A stretch of 64,000 bases of DNA from WHSW01 sp963749365 (GTDB lineage Bacteria > Actinomycetota > Thermoleophilia > Solirubrobacterales > 70-9): NCBI GenBank assembly GCA_963749365.1, contig CAVVME010000003.1, forward strand, positions 434,001 through 498,000. Direction: 5' to 3'. The notes beneath the pieces are model-generated. The model ran no database searches and was not told where the DNA came from. It saw nothing but the letters and a program-made list of their open reading frames with translations. The translations under genes and the position numbers were made by a program. Positions within the stretch are counted from its first letter, which is position 1. Each line of letters begins with the position of its first letter. Below are positions 48,726 to 56,884 of the stretch, piece after piece.

Positions 48726-48779
48726 CCCAGGCAGCCTAGATGTGATCCCCGAGCGACGCCGCCGGCCGCCGCAGTGAGC

Positions 48780-49319
48780 TCAGGACTGGTTGAAGAAGCC
48801 CTTCTCGATCAGGCGCGCCTTCTCCTCGGCCGAGACCTCGACGTTGCGCGGGGTGAGCAGGAAGGTTTTCTCGGCGATCTTCTGCATCCCGCCGTCGAGC
48901 GCATAGGTGAGGCCTGAGGCGAAGTCGATCAGGCGCTTGGCCAGCTCGCCCTCGGTGGTCTGCAGGTTGAGGATCACCGGGACCGCGTACTTGAACCGGT
49001 CGGCGACCTCCTGCGCGTCGTTGAAGCTCGTCGGCGTCACCAGGTGGACCTGGACGTCGGCGCCGCCGTTGCCGACCGGCGTCAGCACCCGCGAGCGGCT
49101 CGGTGGCGGGTCGTCGGCGAAGATGTCGTCGATGTCGTCGCGGCCGCGACGCCGCTCCGAAAGCCGGCTCACGCTCGCCGAGCCACGATGCGCCGCACCT
49201 TCGTAGACCTCGCCGTGCGGAGCCGTGTCGGGCTCGTAGATGTCGTGCTCGCGGTAATCGGGGTCCTCGGCGAGCCCGAAGTAGACGAGTGCGCGATGCC
49301 ATGTGTCGCGAAGTGCCAT
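48780..49319 (-). CDS. sepF: Cell division protein SepF
   Basis: Membrane anchor for FtsZ in actinobacteria, which lack FtsA. The 179-aa protein has an N-terminal amphipathic start (MALRDTWHRALVYFGL) that can bind the membrane, an acidic disordered linker (about 25-85), and the core SepF domain (about 90-170) with VHLVTPTSFNDAQEVADRFKYAVPVILNLQ and RLIDFASGLTYALDGGMQKIAEKTFLLTP. Its own promoter-like element lies upstream, next to the yggS stop. Confidence 0.95.
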   Translation of the reverse strand: MALRDTWHRALVYFGLAEDPDYREHDIYEPDTAPHGEVYEGAAHRGSASVSRLSERRRGRDDIDDIFADDPPPSRSRVLTPVGNGGADVQVHLVTPTSFNDAQEVADRFKYAVPVILNLQTTEGELAKRLIDFASGLTYALDGGMQKIAEKTFLLTPRNVEVSAEEKARLIEKGFFNQS

Positions 49320-49362
49320 AACGCTGCGGCTTTCGCCCCCGGCGGGGCTATTCCTGCGACCA

Positions 49363-49390
49363 ATTATGCCTGGGATCGGCCCTGCGTCCA
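49363..49390 (-). promoter_or_regulatory. Putative sepF promoter
   Basis: TGGACG (49390-49385), a 16-nt spacer and CATAAT (49368-49363) on the minus strand. The -35 matches 4 of 6 and the -10 matches 5 of 6 housekeeping consensus bases. The element lies just after the yggS stop, leaving a leader of about 35-40 nt before sepF, so sepF can be expressed independently of pgeF-yggS. Confidence 0.5.
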
Positions 49391-49394
49391 GCGC

Positions 49395-50024
49395 TCAGCG
49401 ATAGAGCGATGTGCCGAGCCGGATCAGCGTTGCCCCCTCCTCGACCGCGACCTCCCAGTCCTGGCTCGTCCCCATCGAGAGCCGCCCCAAGCCATGCTCG
49501 GCCGCCAGCTCGGCGAGCAGGGCGAAGTGCGGCCGCGACGCCTCCGGATCATCGGTGAACGGCGGCATGCCCATCAGGCCCCCGACGCGGACCGGGCACC
49601 GAGCGATGAACTCGCCAAGCCGCTCGGGCTCGACTCCGCCCTTGCTCGACTCGCCGAGATTGACCTCGACCAGGACCTCGGTCTCGGGTTTCGCATGCCG
49701 AGCCAGCTGCTCGAGCGCGGAGTCGCTCGCGACCGAGTGGATCAGCCGCACCAGCGGCAGGATCCGCTTCACCTTGCGGCTCTGCAGGTTGCCGATGAAG
49801 TCCCAGGTGAACCGCGATCCGTGCAGCGCCTGCTTGCGCTCGAGATCTTGGAGGCGGTTCTCGCCGACCAGCTCGACGCCTGCGGTCGCGAGCTCGGGCA
49901 GCTCGGCGTCATCGACGTACTTGATCGCCGCCAGGATCTCGACCTCCGGCCCGCAGCGCTCCCGGACCCGGTCCAGGTTGGCCCGCACCCGCGCCGCGTC
50001 GATGCCGCGAATCGGCTCAGCCAT
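49395..50024 (-). CDS. YggS/PLPBP family pyridoxal phosphate homeostasis protein
   Basis: A 209-aa PLP-binding protein of alanine-racemase-like barrel fold, involved in vitamin B6 and amino-acid balance. The PLP Lys is in the strand ILAAIKYVDDAELPELATAGV, followed by GENRLQDLERKQAL, FIGNLQSRKVKRIL and EVLVEVNLGESSKGG. The final SMGTSQDWEVAVEEGATLIRLGTSLY binds phosphate. The usual IAVSKT at the Lys is IAAIKY here, a mild change. It overlaps pgeF by 8 bp. Confidence 0.94.
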   Translation of the reverse strand: MAEPIRGIDAARVRANLDRVRERCGPEVEILAAIKYVDDAELPELATAGVELVGENRLQDLERKQALHGSRFTWDFIGNLQSRKVKRILPLVRLIHSVASDSALEQLARHAKPETEVLVEVNLGESSKGGVEPERLGEFIARCPVRVGGLMGMPPFTDDPEASRPHFALLAELAAEHGLGRLSMGTSQDWEVAVEEGATLIRLGTSLYR

Positions 50025-50760
50025 CGATCCAGACCAGGCCGGCCTGGCGCCCGGTGCCGGCGCCGTCGCGGCGGTGGGAGAAGAACAGCTCGGGCTCGCA
50101 GCTGGTGCAAAGCGAGGTCGACTGGACCCGCTTCACCCCGGCCCGACCGAGCAGCCGTCGCGCGACCTCGGGCAGGTCGAGCATCGACCCGGTGATGATC
50201 CCGTCTCCGAGCGGGGCGAAGGCGTCACTCACCTCTTCGCCGACCTCGTAGCAGCAGCGCCCGATCCCCGGCCCGATCGCCGCCGCGACCGCGCCCACGA
50301 CCCCCACCCCACGCTCGACGATCCCGGCGGCGAGCCCGCGCCAGCCGCAATGCAGCATCGCCACCCCGCCCGCACCGATGAGCGCAATCGGCAGGCAATC
50401 GGCGACGAGCGCTGCCGGGGTCAGGTTCGCTGCCGCGGTCGCCTGGCCGTCCGAGGGTGGCGCGGCGTCGGCGTCGGATGCCGTCCAGGGATTCGGGTGG
50501 GGCGAGACATCGCGTTGCAGCATCGTGGCCTCGTGGACCTGGGCGCCGATCAGCACCCCGGCCGGATCGCGGCCCACCGCCTCGGTGAGCGCGGCGCGGT
50601 TCGCCGTCACCGCAGCCGGCCGATCCCCGGTCCGCAGGCCGAGGTTGAGGGTCGCGAACGGGCCGCTGCTGGTGCCGCCGAGCCGGGCGGAGAAGGCGGC
50701 CGTCGCGCCGGGCAGCTCGGCCGCCAGCCAGCGAACGCCGTTTCGTTCCCGCCATCGCAC
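50017..50760 (-). CDS. pgeF: Peptidoglycan editing factor PgeF / multicopper-laccase-like family
   Basis: A 247-aa protein of the YfiH/DUF152 family, which prevents misincorporation of Ser in the peptidoglycan stem and also shows purine-nucleoside phosphorylase activity. Hallmarks are AFSARLGGTSSGPFATLNLGLRTGD, QVHEA, DCLPIALIGAGGVAMLHCGWRGLAAGIVE (zinc-ligand Cys/His) and IGPGIGRCCYEVGEEV. The GTG at 50760 is close to the family N-terminus. Normally ftsZ lies upstream; here a divergent DCC-family gene does. Confidence 0.93.
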   Translation of the reverse strand: MRWRERNGVRWLAAELPGATAAFSARLGGTSSGPFATLNLGLRTGDRPAAVTANRAALTEAVGRDPAGVLIGAQVHEATMLQRDVSPHPNPWTASDADAAPPSDGQATAAANLTPAALVADCLPIALIGAGGVAMLHCGWRGLAAGIVERGVGVVGAVAAAIGPGIGRCCYEVGEEVSDAFAPLGDGIITGSMLDLPEVARRLLGRAGVKRVQSTSLCTSCEPELFFSHRRDGAGTGRQAGLVWIDG

Positions 50761-50782
50761 CAGGCAATCATTACGGCCTCAG

Positions 50783-51178
50783 ATGAGCACCCCGCCGAGA
50801 CGATCTCGAGCCGTCGTCCTCTATGACCGCGACTGCGGCTTCTGCGTCTGGAGCCTTGACAAGATCCTCGCCTGGGACCGGAACGGGATCCTGCGCCCGG
50901 TCGCGATCCAGAGTCCTGACGGCGCCGAGCTGCTCGCGGCGATGCCGGAGCCCGAACGGCTTCGCTCCTGGCATCTGGCGCTTCCCTCGGGCGAGGTGCG
51001 ATCGGCCGGCGCGGCGGCCGCGCCACTGGTGGCGATGCTGCCCGGCGGCCGGCCGCTCGCCTTCCTGCTGCGACGCTTCCCGCGGGCCACCGACCGCTGC
51101 TACCGCTACGTCGCCGATCACCGCGGCCGCTTCGCCCGCTTGGTCCGGGCGAGCTCGAGCTCCCGGCTGCGGCGATAG
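50783..51178 (+). CDS. DCC-family thiol-disulfide oxidoreductase-like protein (DUF393)
   Basis: A 131-aa protein of the DUF393 group, named for the DxDCxxC motif, here VLYDRDCGFC at about 12-21. Next are the family strand IQSPDGAELLAAM and the SWHLALPSGEVRSAGAAAAPL segment. It resembles a thioredoxin-like fold with one redox CxxC. The redox partner is unknown. Only 22 bp separate it from the divergent pgeF, so promoters must overlap; an AT-rich ATCATTA core lies there. Confidence 0.88.
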   Translation: MSTPPRRSRAVVLYDRDCGFCVWSLDKILAWDRNGILRPVAIQSPDGAELLAAMPEPERLRSWHLALPSGEVRSAGAAAAPLVAMLPGGRPLAFLLRRFPRATDRCYRYVADHRGRFARLVRASSSSRLRR

Positions 51179-51186
51179 CGTGGATC

Positions 51187-52317
51187 TCAGCCGTCCCAGT
51201 CGGCCGCATCCAACGCGACCGCCAGCTCCTCGTCGCGTCCGTGCGCACGTCCGTCGAGCTTCGCGCGCAGCGCCGCCGCGAGCCCCCGGCCGACGGCCTC
51301 GCCCTGCGGCACCCCGGCGGCGAGCAGGTCATCGCCGCCGATCTCGAGCTCGACGTGGCGCCACTGGCCGACCACGGGGTCGAGCCACCCGGCGCCGAGG
51401 GCGCGGGCGAGCACCAATTCGGTACCCGAGTAGCCGCTGATCGCCTCGACCGCCGCCGAGCGCGAATCCGGTTCCGGCCCGAGCAGCTCGCGGGCCCGAC
51501 CGAGCGTGCCTGGATCGAGCGCCGCGAGGATCGTCTCGGGCGCGCTCGCCACGGTTGCCCACGGCGGGGCGGCGACCACCTGCCCGACCGCGTCGATCAG
51601 CTCCCCGACCCCCGCGTCGAGCGCGAGCAGGCCCCACTCGTCGAGCAGCTCGAAGCCCCGCCGCGCCTCTGCCTCGCCGGCCAGCCGGCGAAGCTCGGCG
51701 TCGACCCGGTCGGCGGAGACGGTGCGCAGGTCGGCGGCGCGGACCTGGGCCAGGGTCGAGGGCTCGAGCTCGAGCTCGAGCCTGGCCGCGTAGCGCGCCG
51801 CGCGCAGCGCCCGGGTCGGATCATCGGCCAGCGAGCTCGGATGCAGCGCTCGCAGCAGCCCGCCGCTCAGGTCGGCGATCCCGGCCTGCGGATCGATCGG
51901 CCCCCCGGGCTCCTCGACGGCGACCGCGATCGCGTTGATGCTGAAGTCGCGCCGGGCGAGATCCTGCGCGAGGTCGGCCGCCCGGACCTCGGGCAGCGCC
52001 CCCGGATGGGGATAGGACTCCGCACGAGCGCGGGTGACATCGATCTCGAGCCCGCCCCGGCGCACGGTCGCGGTAGCGAAGCGCTCGTGGCTGCGCAGCT
52101 CGCCGCCGAGCGCCTGCGCGAGCGCGAGCTGATCCCCCTCGACGACGAGGTCGAGGTCGGCTCGCGCGCTGCCCAGCAGAGCGTCGCGCACCGCACCGCC
52201 GACGAGGTACACCGGGCCCCCGGCCACCCGGGAGGCGGATCGCACCGCGTCGAACCCCGGCAGGGCGGCGATTCGACCGCCGAGGCCGTCAAGGTCGATC
52301 TTCCGTCGTGCTCCCAT
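51187..52317 (-). CDS. CCA tRNA nucleotidyltransferase / poly(A) polymerase family protein
   Basis: A class II nucleotidyltransferase that adds CCA to tRNA 3' ends or A tails to RNA. The 376-aa protein has the head-domain strand VYLVGGAVRDALLG with catalytic DLDLVV, the ARRDFSINAIAVAV motif, and the DDPTRALRAARYAARLELELEP neck region. The C-terminal half is helical with no HD domain, and ends in GVPQGEAVGRGLAAAL as in CCA enzymes. CCA versus polyadenylation activity cannot be separated by sequence reading. It converges on the DCC gene with 8 bp between stops. Confidence 0.9.
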   Translation of the reverse strand: MGARRKIDLDGLGGRIAALPGFDAVRSASRVAGGPVYLVGGAVRDALLGSARADLDLVVEGDQLALAQALGGELRSHERFATATVRRGGLEIDVTRARAESYPHPGALPEVRAADLAQDLARRDFSINAIAVAVEEPGGPIDPQAGIADLSGGLLRALHPSSLADDPTRALRAARYAARLELELEPSTLAQVRAADLRTVSADRVDAELRRLAGEAEARRGFELLDEWGLLALDAGVGELIDAVGQVVAAPPWATVASAPETILAALDPGTLGRARELLGPEPDSRSAAVEAISGYSGTELVLARALGAGWLDPVVGQWRHVELEIGGDDLLAAGVPQGEAVGRGLAAALRAKLDGRAHGRDEELAVALDAADWDG

Positions 52318-52363
52318 TTAGCTTTGGCGAAGGGCCGCTTCCCTACCATGACGGGCTTCGCGG

Positions 52364-53770
52364 ATGATCCGCTCCTGGCTCAACAAATGGCGCTCGCTGA
52401 GCGTGCGCACCAGGGCGCTGATCGTCGGCGGGGCGCTGATCGTGGTCGCGGGCGGCGCCGCGACGGCCTACGCGGTGCTCAAGCGCGACGCGGACGTGGA
52501 ATGCCCGCCTCCCTGCGAACTCGAGACAGAGGAGCCCGCGACCCCCCGCGAACGCGTGAAGACCGTCAACTGGCCGGTCTACGGGTACGACGACCAACGC
52601 ACGCGCTACCTGCCGACGACGCGGGTGAGGCCCCCCTTCGACGCCTCGGAGTGGAGCTTTCAGGCCGGCAAGCTGCTCGAGTTCTCACCGGTGATCGGCG
52701 ACGACACACTGTTCTTTCTCGACAAGGACGCGCTCATGTACGCGCTCGACACCGATCGGGGCAAGGTCGAGTGGAAGAACGAGATCGGTGACCTGGCGGC
52801 CTCCTCGCCCGCCTACTCGGACGGCCGGGTGTTCGCGGTCACGCTCGAGCCCGGGGCGGCCGTCGCGATGCGCGCTCGCGACGGCAAGGTGCTGTGGGAG
52901 CGCCCGCTGCCGGGGCGCAGCGAGACCTCGGCCGTGGTGTTCGGCAAGAGCGTGATCGTCGGCAGCGAGTCGGGCGATGTGTTCGCCCTCGACGCCGAGT
53001 CGGGGAAGGTGCAGTGGCAGGTCTCCACCGCCGGCAACGTCAAGGGCGGGCTGGCGCTCGACGACGGGATCCTCTACGGCGCCAACTACGCCGGCGAGGT
53101 GTTCGCGATCCGCGCCTCGAACGGCGAGTTCGCCTGGCGCGGGACCACCCAGGGGCTCAGCCTCGGGCGTGGCGGGCCGGTCTACTCGACGCCGGCGGTC
53201 GCCTTCGGCCGCGTCTTCCTGGGCAGCATCGACGGTCGCGTGTACAGCTTCGACGCCGACAGCGGCGAGCTGCTCTGGAGCCACTCGACCGGCGACTGGG
53301 TCTACCCGGGCCCCGCGGTCGCCGACACCAAACGCACCGGCCCGACCGTCTACATCGGCTCCAAGGACAAGACTTTCTACGCGCTCGACGCCGAGAACGG
53401 CGAGGTTCGCTGGCAGAAGGACGTCGGCGGGATCGTGCTCGGCGCGGCCACGGTCCTCGGCGAGGTCGTCTACGTGGCCGCGATCGGCCCCAACCTCGGC
53501 ACCGTCGGATTCGACGTCAAGACCGGCAAGCGGGTGTTCGAGAGCGAGCTCGGCGAGTACAACCCGGTGATCTCCGACGGCGAGCGGATGTACCTGACCG
53601 GATCCTCAGGGATCCGCGCGTTCGAGCACGAGACCGAGGCTGAGCGCCGCCGTGAGGCGCACCGACGCCAGCGCGAGCGCCAGCGCAAGCGCGAGCAACG
53701 TGGACAGGGCAAGCAACAAGGGGGCAATGAAGGAGGCGGGAACGGGGGCAGCTCCGAGGGCTCGGGCTGA
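52364..53770 (+). CDS. Membrane-anchored PQQ-type beta-propeller protein
   Basis: A 468-aa protein. Residues about 20-40 are a signal anchor (LIVGGALIVVAGGAATAYAVL), leaving the rest outside. From about 60 to 430 are repeated PQQ/BamB-like strands (for example LYALDTDRGKVEWKNEIGDLAAS and VYSFDADSGELLWSHSTG), giving an eight-bladed propeller of unknown partner. The tail is extremely basic (Arg/Gln-rich, 430-455), then Gly/Ser rich. No quinone cofactor residues can be judged. A TACCAT box lies upstream of the ATG. A scaffold role in envelope assembly is a guess. Confidence 0.82.
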   Translation: MIRSWLNKWRSLSVRTRALIVGGALIVVAGGAATAYAVLKRDADVECPPPCELETEEPATPRERVKTVNWPVYGYDDQRTRYLPTTRVRPPFDASEWSFQAGKLLEFSPVIGDDTLFFLDKDALMYALDTDRGKVEWKNEIGDLAASSPAYSDGRVFAVTLEPGAAVAMRARDGKVLWERPLPGRSETSAVVFGKSVIVGSESGDVFALDAESGKVQWQVSTAGNVKGGLALDDGILYGANYAGEVFAIRASNGEFAWRGTTQGLSLGRGGPVYSTPAVAFGRVFLGSIDGRVYSFDADSGELLWSHSTGDWVYPGPAVADTKRTGPTVYIGSKDKTFYALDAENGEVRWQKDVGGIVLGAATVLGEVVYVAAIGPNLGTVGFDVKTGKRVFESELGEYNPVISDGERMYLTGSSGIRAFEHETEAERRREAHRRQRERQRKREQRGQGKQQGGNEGGGNGGSSEGSG

Positions 53771-53782
53771 AACCTCGTCCCC

Positions 53783-54553
53783 TCAGTCCTCACGGACCGC
53801 GATCCCTGCCTCCCTCATCGCCTCCTTCGCCGCGGCGATCGTGAACTCGCCGTAGTGGAAGATCGAGGCCGCGAGCACCGCCTCCGCGCCGCCGATCGTG
53901 ATCCCCTCGACCAGGTGCGCGAGCTCCCCCGCTCCGCCGGAGGCGATCACCGGGATGCTGACCGAGTCGGCGACCGTCCTCGTCAGCTCGAGCTCGTAGC
54001 CGTCACTGGTCCCGTCGCGGTCGATGCTGGTCAGCAACACCTCGCCGGCGCCGAGCCGCTCCGCCTCGCGCGCCCAAGCGACCGCCTCGCGGCCCGGGAC
54101 CGCGCTCCGGCCGCCGTCGGCGAAGACGTCCCAGCGTCGCTCGCCGTCCCCCGCACGCTGGGCGTCGATCGCGATCACGACGCACTGCGAGCCGAACACC
54201 TCGGCCAGCTCGGAGAGCAGCTCGGGGCGGGCGAGAGCGGCGGAGTTGACCGAGACCTTGTCGGCGCCCGCGTCGAGCACCGCCTGGGCATCGGCCACCG
54301 ACCTGATCCCGCCGCCGATCGTGAACGGGACGAAGACGTTGTCGGCGGTCCGGCGGGCGAGCTCGACGATCGTTTCACGCCCCTGGTGCGAGGCCGTGAT
54401 GTCGAGGAAGACGAGCTCGTCGGCGCCCTCGGCGTCGTAGCGCTCGGCGAGCTCGACCGGGTCGCCGGCGTCGCGCAGGCCGACGAAGTTGGTGCCCTTG
54501 ACCACCCGGCCGGCGTCGACGTCGAGGCACGGGATGACCCGTTTCAGCGCCAA
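53783..54553 (-). CDS. hisF: Imidazole glycerol phosphate synthase, cyclase subunit HisF
   Basis: With HisH, makes IGP and AICAR from PRFAR. The 256-aa TIM barrel has the N-terminal KRVIPCLDVDAGRVVKGTNF with the catalytic Asp, the FVPFTIGGGIRSVADAQ phosphate loop, KVSVNSAA, VVIAIDAQ and the second catalytic Asp in VLLTSIDRDGTSDGYELELT. PVIASGGAGELAH completes the barrel. It is the last his gene of the run, 44 bp after the small ORF that separates it from hisA. Confidence 0.96.
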   Translation of the reverse strand: MALKRVIPCLDVDAGRVVKGTNFVGLRDAGDPVELAERYDAEGADELVFLDITASHQGRETIVELARRTADNVFVPFTIGGGIRSVADAQAVLDAGADKVSVNSAALARPELLSELAEVFGSQCVVIAIDAQRAGDGERRWDVFADGGRSAVPGREAVAWAREAERLGAGEVLLTSIDRDGTSDGYELELTRTVADSVSIPVIASGGAGELAHLVEGITIGGAEAVLAASIFHYGEFTIAAAKEAMREAGIAVRED

Positions 54554-54597
54554 GCCGCGCCCCCACCGGGGCCTCGCCAGGCGGTGGGATCACCCAT

Positions 54598-54846
54598 CTA
54601 GCCCTTGCTGCGCAGCCTGCCGCGCGCCAGGCCCCAGGCGCCGTGCGCAAACGCCCCCGGCTCGAGCTTGCGGGCCAGGCGCAGCATCTCCTCGCGCTCG
54701 TTCGCGTTCAGGTTCCTGCGCGGCCGCCCCTTCGACGCGGCGACCAGCTTCGTCAGCCGCGTCCGCTCGTCCGGCGCCAGCAGGGTCAGATGTCGACGCG
54801 CGAGCAGCGCCAGCTGGGCGACGGCAAGGACCCGAAACCAGAACAT
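54598..54846 (-). CDS. Small hypothetical protein between hisA and hisF, 82 aa
   Basis: I do not recognise this protein. It has a hydrophobic N-terminal helix (FWFRVLAVAQLALLA), then a basic amphipathic stretch (ERTRLTKLVAASKGRPRRNLNANEREEMLRLARKLEP) and a basic tail. It may associate with the membrane or a nucleic acid. A TAGATT box lies 6 nt before the ATG, like the leaderless pattern elsewhere. Its location inside the his operon suggests co-expression. No link to histidine synthesis is known to me. Confidence 0.65.
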   Translation of the reverse strand: MFWFRVLAVAQLALLARRHLTLLAPDERTRLTKLVAASKGRPRRNLNANEREEMLRLARKLEPGAFAHGAWGLARGRLRSKG

Positions 54847-54868
54847 GGCTCGAATCTAGACGATTGAT

Positions 54869-55612
54869 CTAGCGCCGACCGATGGTCAGCGCCTCGCGCG
54901 CCTCCGCGACCGTGAACGCCCCCTCGTACAGCGCCCGGCCCACGACCACGCCGCCGACCGCCGCCAGCTCCAGCTCGGCAAGCGCGCGCAGGTGCTCGAG
55001 CGTCCCGACCCCGCCCGAGTAGAGGAGCGTCGCGCCGACCCGCTCCGCTGCGGCCGCGACCTCACGCAGGCTCCCGAGCGAAGGCCCCTCGAGCGTCCCG
55101 TCGACCTCGACCGGGGTGTAGAGGAAACGGCGCACGCCGCGCTCGCCGAGCTGCTCGACCAGCTCGGCGGCCCCGATCCCCGACTCGCGCTCCCAGCCCT
55201 CGATCGTAACCCGACCGGCGCGCACGTCCGCGGCGACGACGATCCGCTCGCCGTGCTCGGCGGCGAGCCCCTCGATCAGGGCCGGGTCGGCGAGCCCCGC
55301 CGTCCCGAGGATCGCCCGCGCGGCGCCGGCGGCGAGCACCGACTCGACGTCCGTGGCAACGCGCAGGCCACCCCCGGCCTGGACCGCGACCGGAGAGCTC
55401 TCGCAGATCCGCGCCAGGTGCTCGATGTTGACCGGCGCGCCCTCGCGAGCGCCGTCGAGATCGACCACGTGAAGCGCCTCCGCCCCCTGCTCGAGCCAGC
55501 GTTGAGCGGCGTCGACTGGGTCGGCGTCGAACGCCGTCTCGCGGTCGTAGTCGCCCTGCACGAGGCGCACGGCTTTGCCGCCGCGGATGTCGATCGCGGG
55601 ATAGAGGATCAC
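54869..55612 (-). CDS. hisA: Phosphoribosyl isomerase HisA
   Basis: Isomerises ProFAR to PRFAR in histidine synthesis. The 247-aa TIM barrel starts ILYPAIDIRGGKAVRLVQGDYDRE with the catalytic Asp, then VVDLDGAREG, VQAGGGLRVATDVESVLAAGAARAILGT and VAADVRAGRVTIEGW. The second catalytic Asp of most HisA proteins (YTDI.RDG) appears here as YTPVEVDGTLEG. In actinobacteria the enzyme may also be PriA, active in tryptophan synthesis; this cannot be settled by eye. The GTG at 55612 overlaps the hisH stop (GTGA). Confidence 0.94.
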   Translation of the reverse strand: MILYPAIDIRGGKAVRLVQGDYDRETAFDADPVDAAQRWLEQGAEALHVVDLDGAREGAPVNIEHLARICESSPVAVQAGGGLRVATDVESVLAAGAARAILGTAGLADPALIEGLAAEHGERIVVAADVRAGRVTIEGWERESGIGAAELVEQLGERGVRRFLYTPVEVDGTLEGPSLGSLREVAAAAERVGATLLYSGGVGTLEHLRALAELELAAVGGVVVGRALYEGAFTVAEAREALTIGRR

Positions 55613-56250
55613 GCGGGCTGTGAGGCGGTTGTTGTGCGAGTGCAGATGGCGGCGAAGTTGCCGAGCAGGCGCAGGCCGGCGGCGCTCGACTTCTCGGGAT
55701 GAAACTGGACCCCGTAGACCGGCGGGCGGGCGACGGCGCAGCAGAAGCGCCGGCCGTGGACGGCGCTGCCGAGCAGGTCCGAGGAGACCGCCGGTCGCGG
55801 CGCGAAGCCGTGGACGAAGTAGAACGGGGTCCGGTCGGCGATCCCGGCGTTCAGCTCCGAGCCGGTTGCCCAGCTCACCGGCTCCCAGCCGATGTGCGGG
55901 ACCTTGAGCCCAGGAGCGTCGAGCTCGGTCACCTCGCCCTCGAGCAGGCCGAGGCCGGTCGCGCCGCCGAGCTCGGTCGAGGACTCGAACAGGAGCTGAA
56001 AGCCGAGGCAAACGCCCAGCACCGGGGTCCCCACGGCGACCCGATCCGCGATCAGGCGATCGAGCCCGAGCCCGCGAACCCGCTCGATCGCACGCGCGAA
56101 CGCCCCGACGCCGGGCAGGAGCAGGCCGTCCGCCTCGGCCGCGAGCTCGGGATCGTCGGTGATCGCCACCTCGGCCCCGACCCGCTCCAAAGCCTTCTCG
56201 ACCGAGCGCAGGTTCCCGCTCCCGTAATCAAGCAACGCGATCCGCGTCAT
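55609..56250 (-). CDS. hisH: Imidazole glycerol phosphate synthase, glutaminase subunit HisH
   Basis: Supplies ammonia to HisF. The 213-aa class I amidotransferase begins IALLDYGSGNLRSVEKAL, has the nucleophile elbow VLGVCLGFQLLFESSTE (Cys near 80), YFVHGFAPRP, and the C-terminal VYGVQFHPEKSSAAGLRLLGNF with the catalytic His and Glu. It overlaps hisA by 4 bp and lies 37 bp after hisB. Confidence 0.95.
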   Translation of the reverse strand: MTRIALLDYGSGNLRSVEKALERVGAEVAITDDPELAAEADGLLLPGVGAFARAIERVRGLGLDRLIADRVAVGTPVLGVCLGFQLLFESSTELGGATGLGLLEGEVTELDAPGLKVPHIGWEPVSWATGSELNAGIADRTPFYFVHGFAPRPAVSSDLLGSAVHGRRFCCAVARPPVYGVQFHPEKSSAAGLRLLGNFAAICTRTTTASQPA

Positions 56251-56287
56251 CCCCGGCCCCCGCGAACCGCGGACAGCGGACAGCCGT

Positions 56288-56884
56288 TCACGTAAGCGTC
56301 CCCTTCGTGCTCGGCACCCCGCTCTCGCCCGGATCGATCGCCACCGCCTCGCGCAGCGCCCGCGCGAACGCCTTGAAGCACGCCTCGATCAGGTGGTGGG
56401 CGTTGGAGCCGTAGCGGGTGCCGACGTGCAGGGTGAGCTTCGCGTTCGAGGCCACGGCGCGAAAGAACTCCTCGGTCAGCTCGGCGTCGAAGCCGGCGAT
56501 CGAGACCGGCGGCAGATCGGCCTCGAACAGGCACAGCGGGCGGCCCGAGATGTCGATCGCGCACATCCCCAGGGCCTCGTCCATCGGCACCGCGGTGTAG
56601 CCGTAGCGCCGGATCCCGCTGCGGTCTCCGAGCGCCCGGTCGAGCGCCTGGCCGAGCGCGATGCCGACGTCCTCGACGGTGTGGTGAGCGCCGGTCTCAA
56701 GGTCGCCGCTGGCCTCGATCGAGAGGCCGAGCCGTCCGTGACGGCCGAGCAGCTCGAGCATGTGGTCGAGAAAGCCGACTCCGGTGGCGACGCTGACGTC
56801 GCCGCCGTCGAGCGAGAGCCCGACCGAGACTCGCGTCTCGCTGGTCCGGCGCTCGACCGTTGCGGTTCTCGTTTCGGAGCTCAT
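56288..56884 (-). CDS. hisB: Imidazoleglycerol-phosphate dehydratase HisB
   Basis: Dehydrates IGP to imidazole acetol phosphate. The 198-aa single-function protein has TSETRVSVGLSLDG, the metal-binding motifs GVGFLDHMLELLGRHG and GDLETGAHHTVEDVGIALGQA, and the C-terminal NAHHLIEACFKAFARAL. The ATG overlaps the hisD stop (ATGA). No phosphatase domain is fused. hisC, which usually lies between hisD and hisB in actinobacteria, is absent here. Confidence 0.96.
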   Translation of the reverse strand: MSSETRTATVERRTSETRVSVGLSLDGGDVSVATGVGFLDHMLELLGRHGRLGLSIEASGDLETGAHHTVEDVGIALGQALDRALGDRSGIRRYGYTAVPMDEALGMCAIDISGRPLCLFEADLPPVSIAGFDAELTEEFFRAVASNAKLTLHVGTRYGSNAHHLIEACFKAFARALREAVAIDPGESGVPSTKGTLT

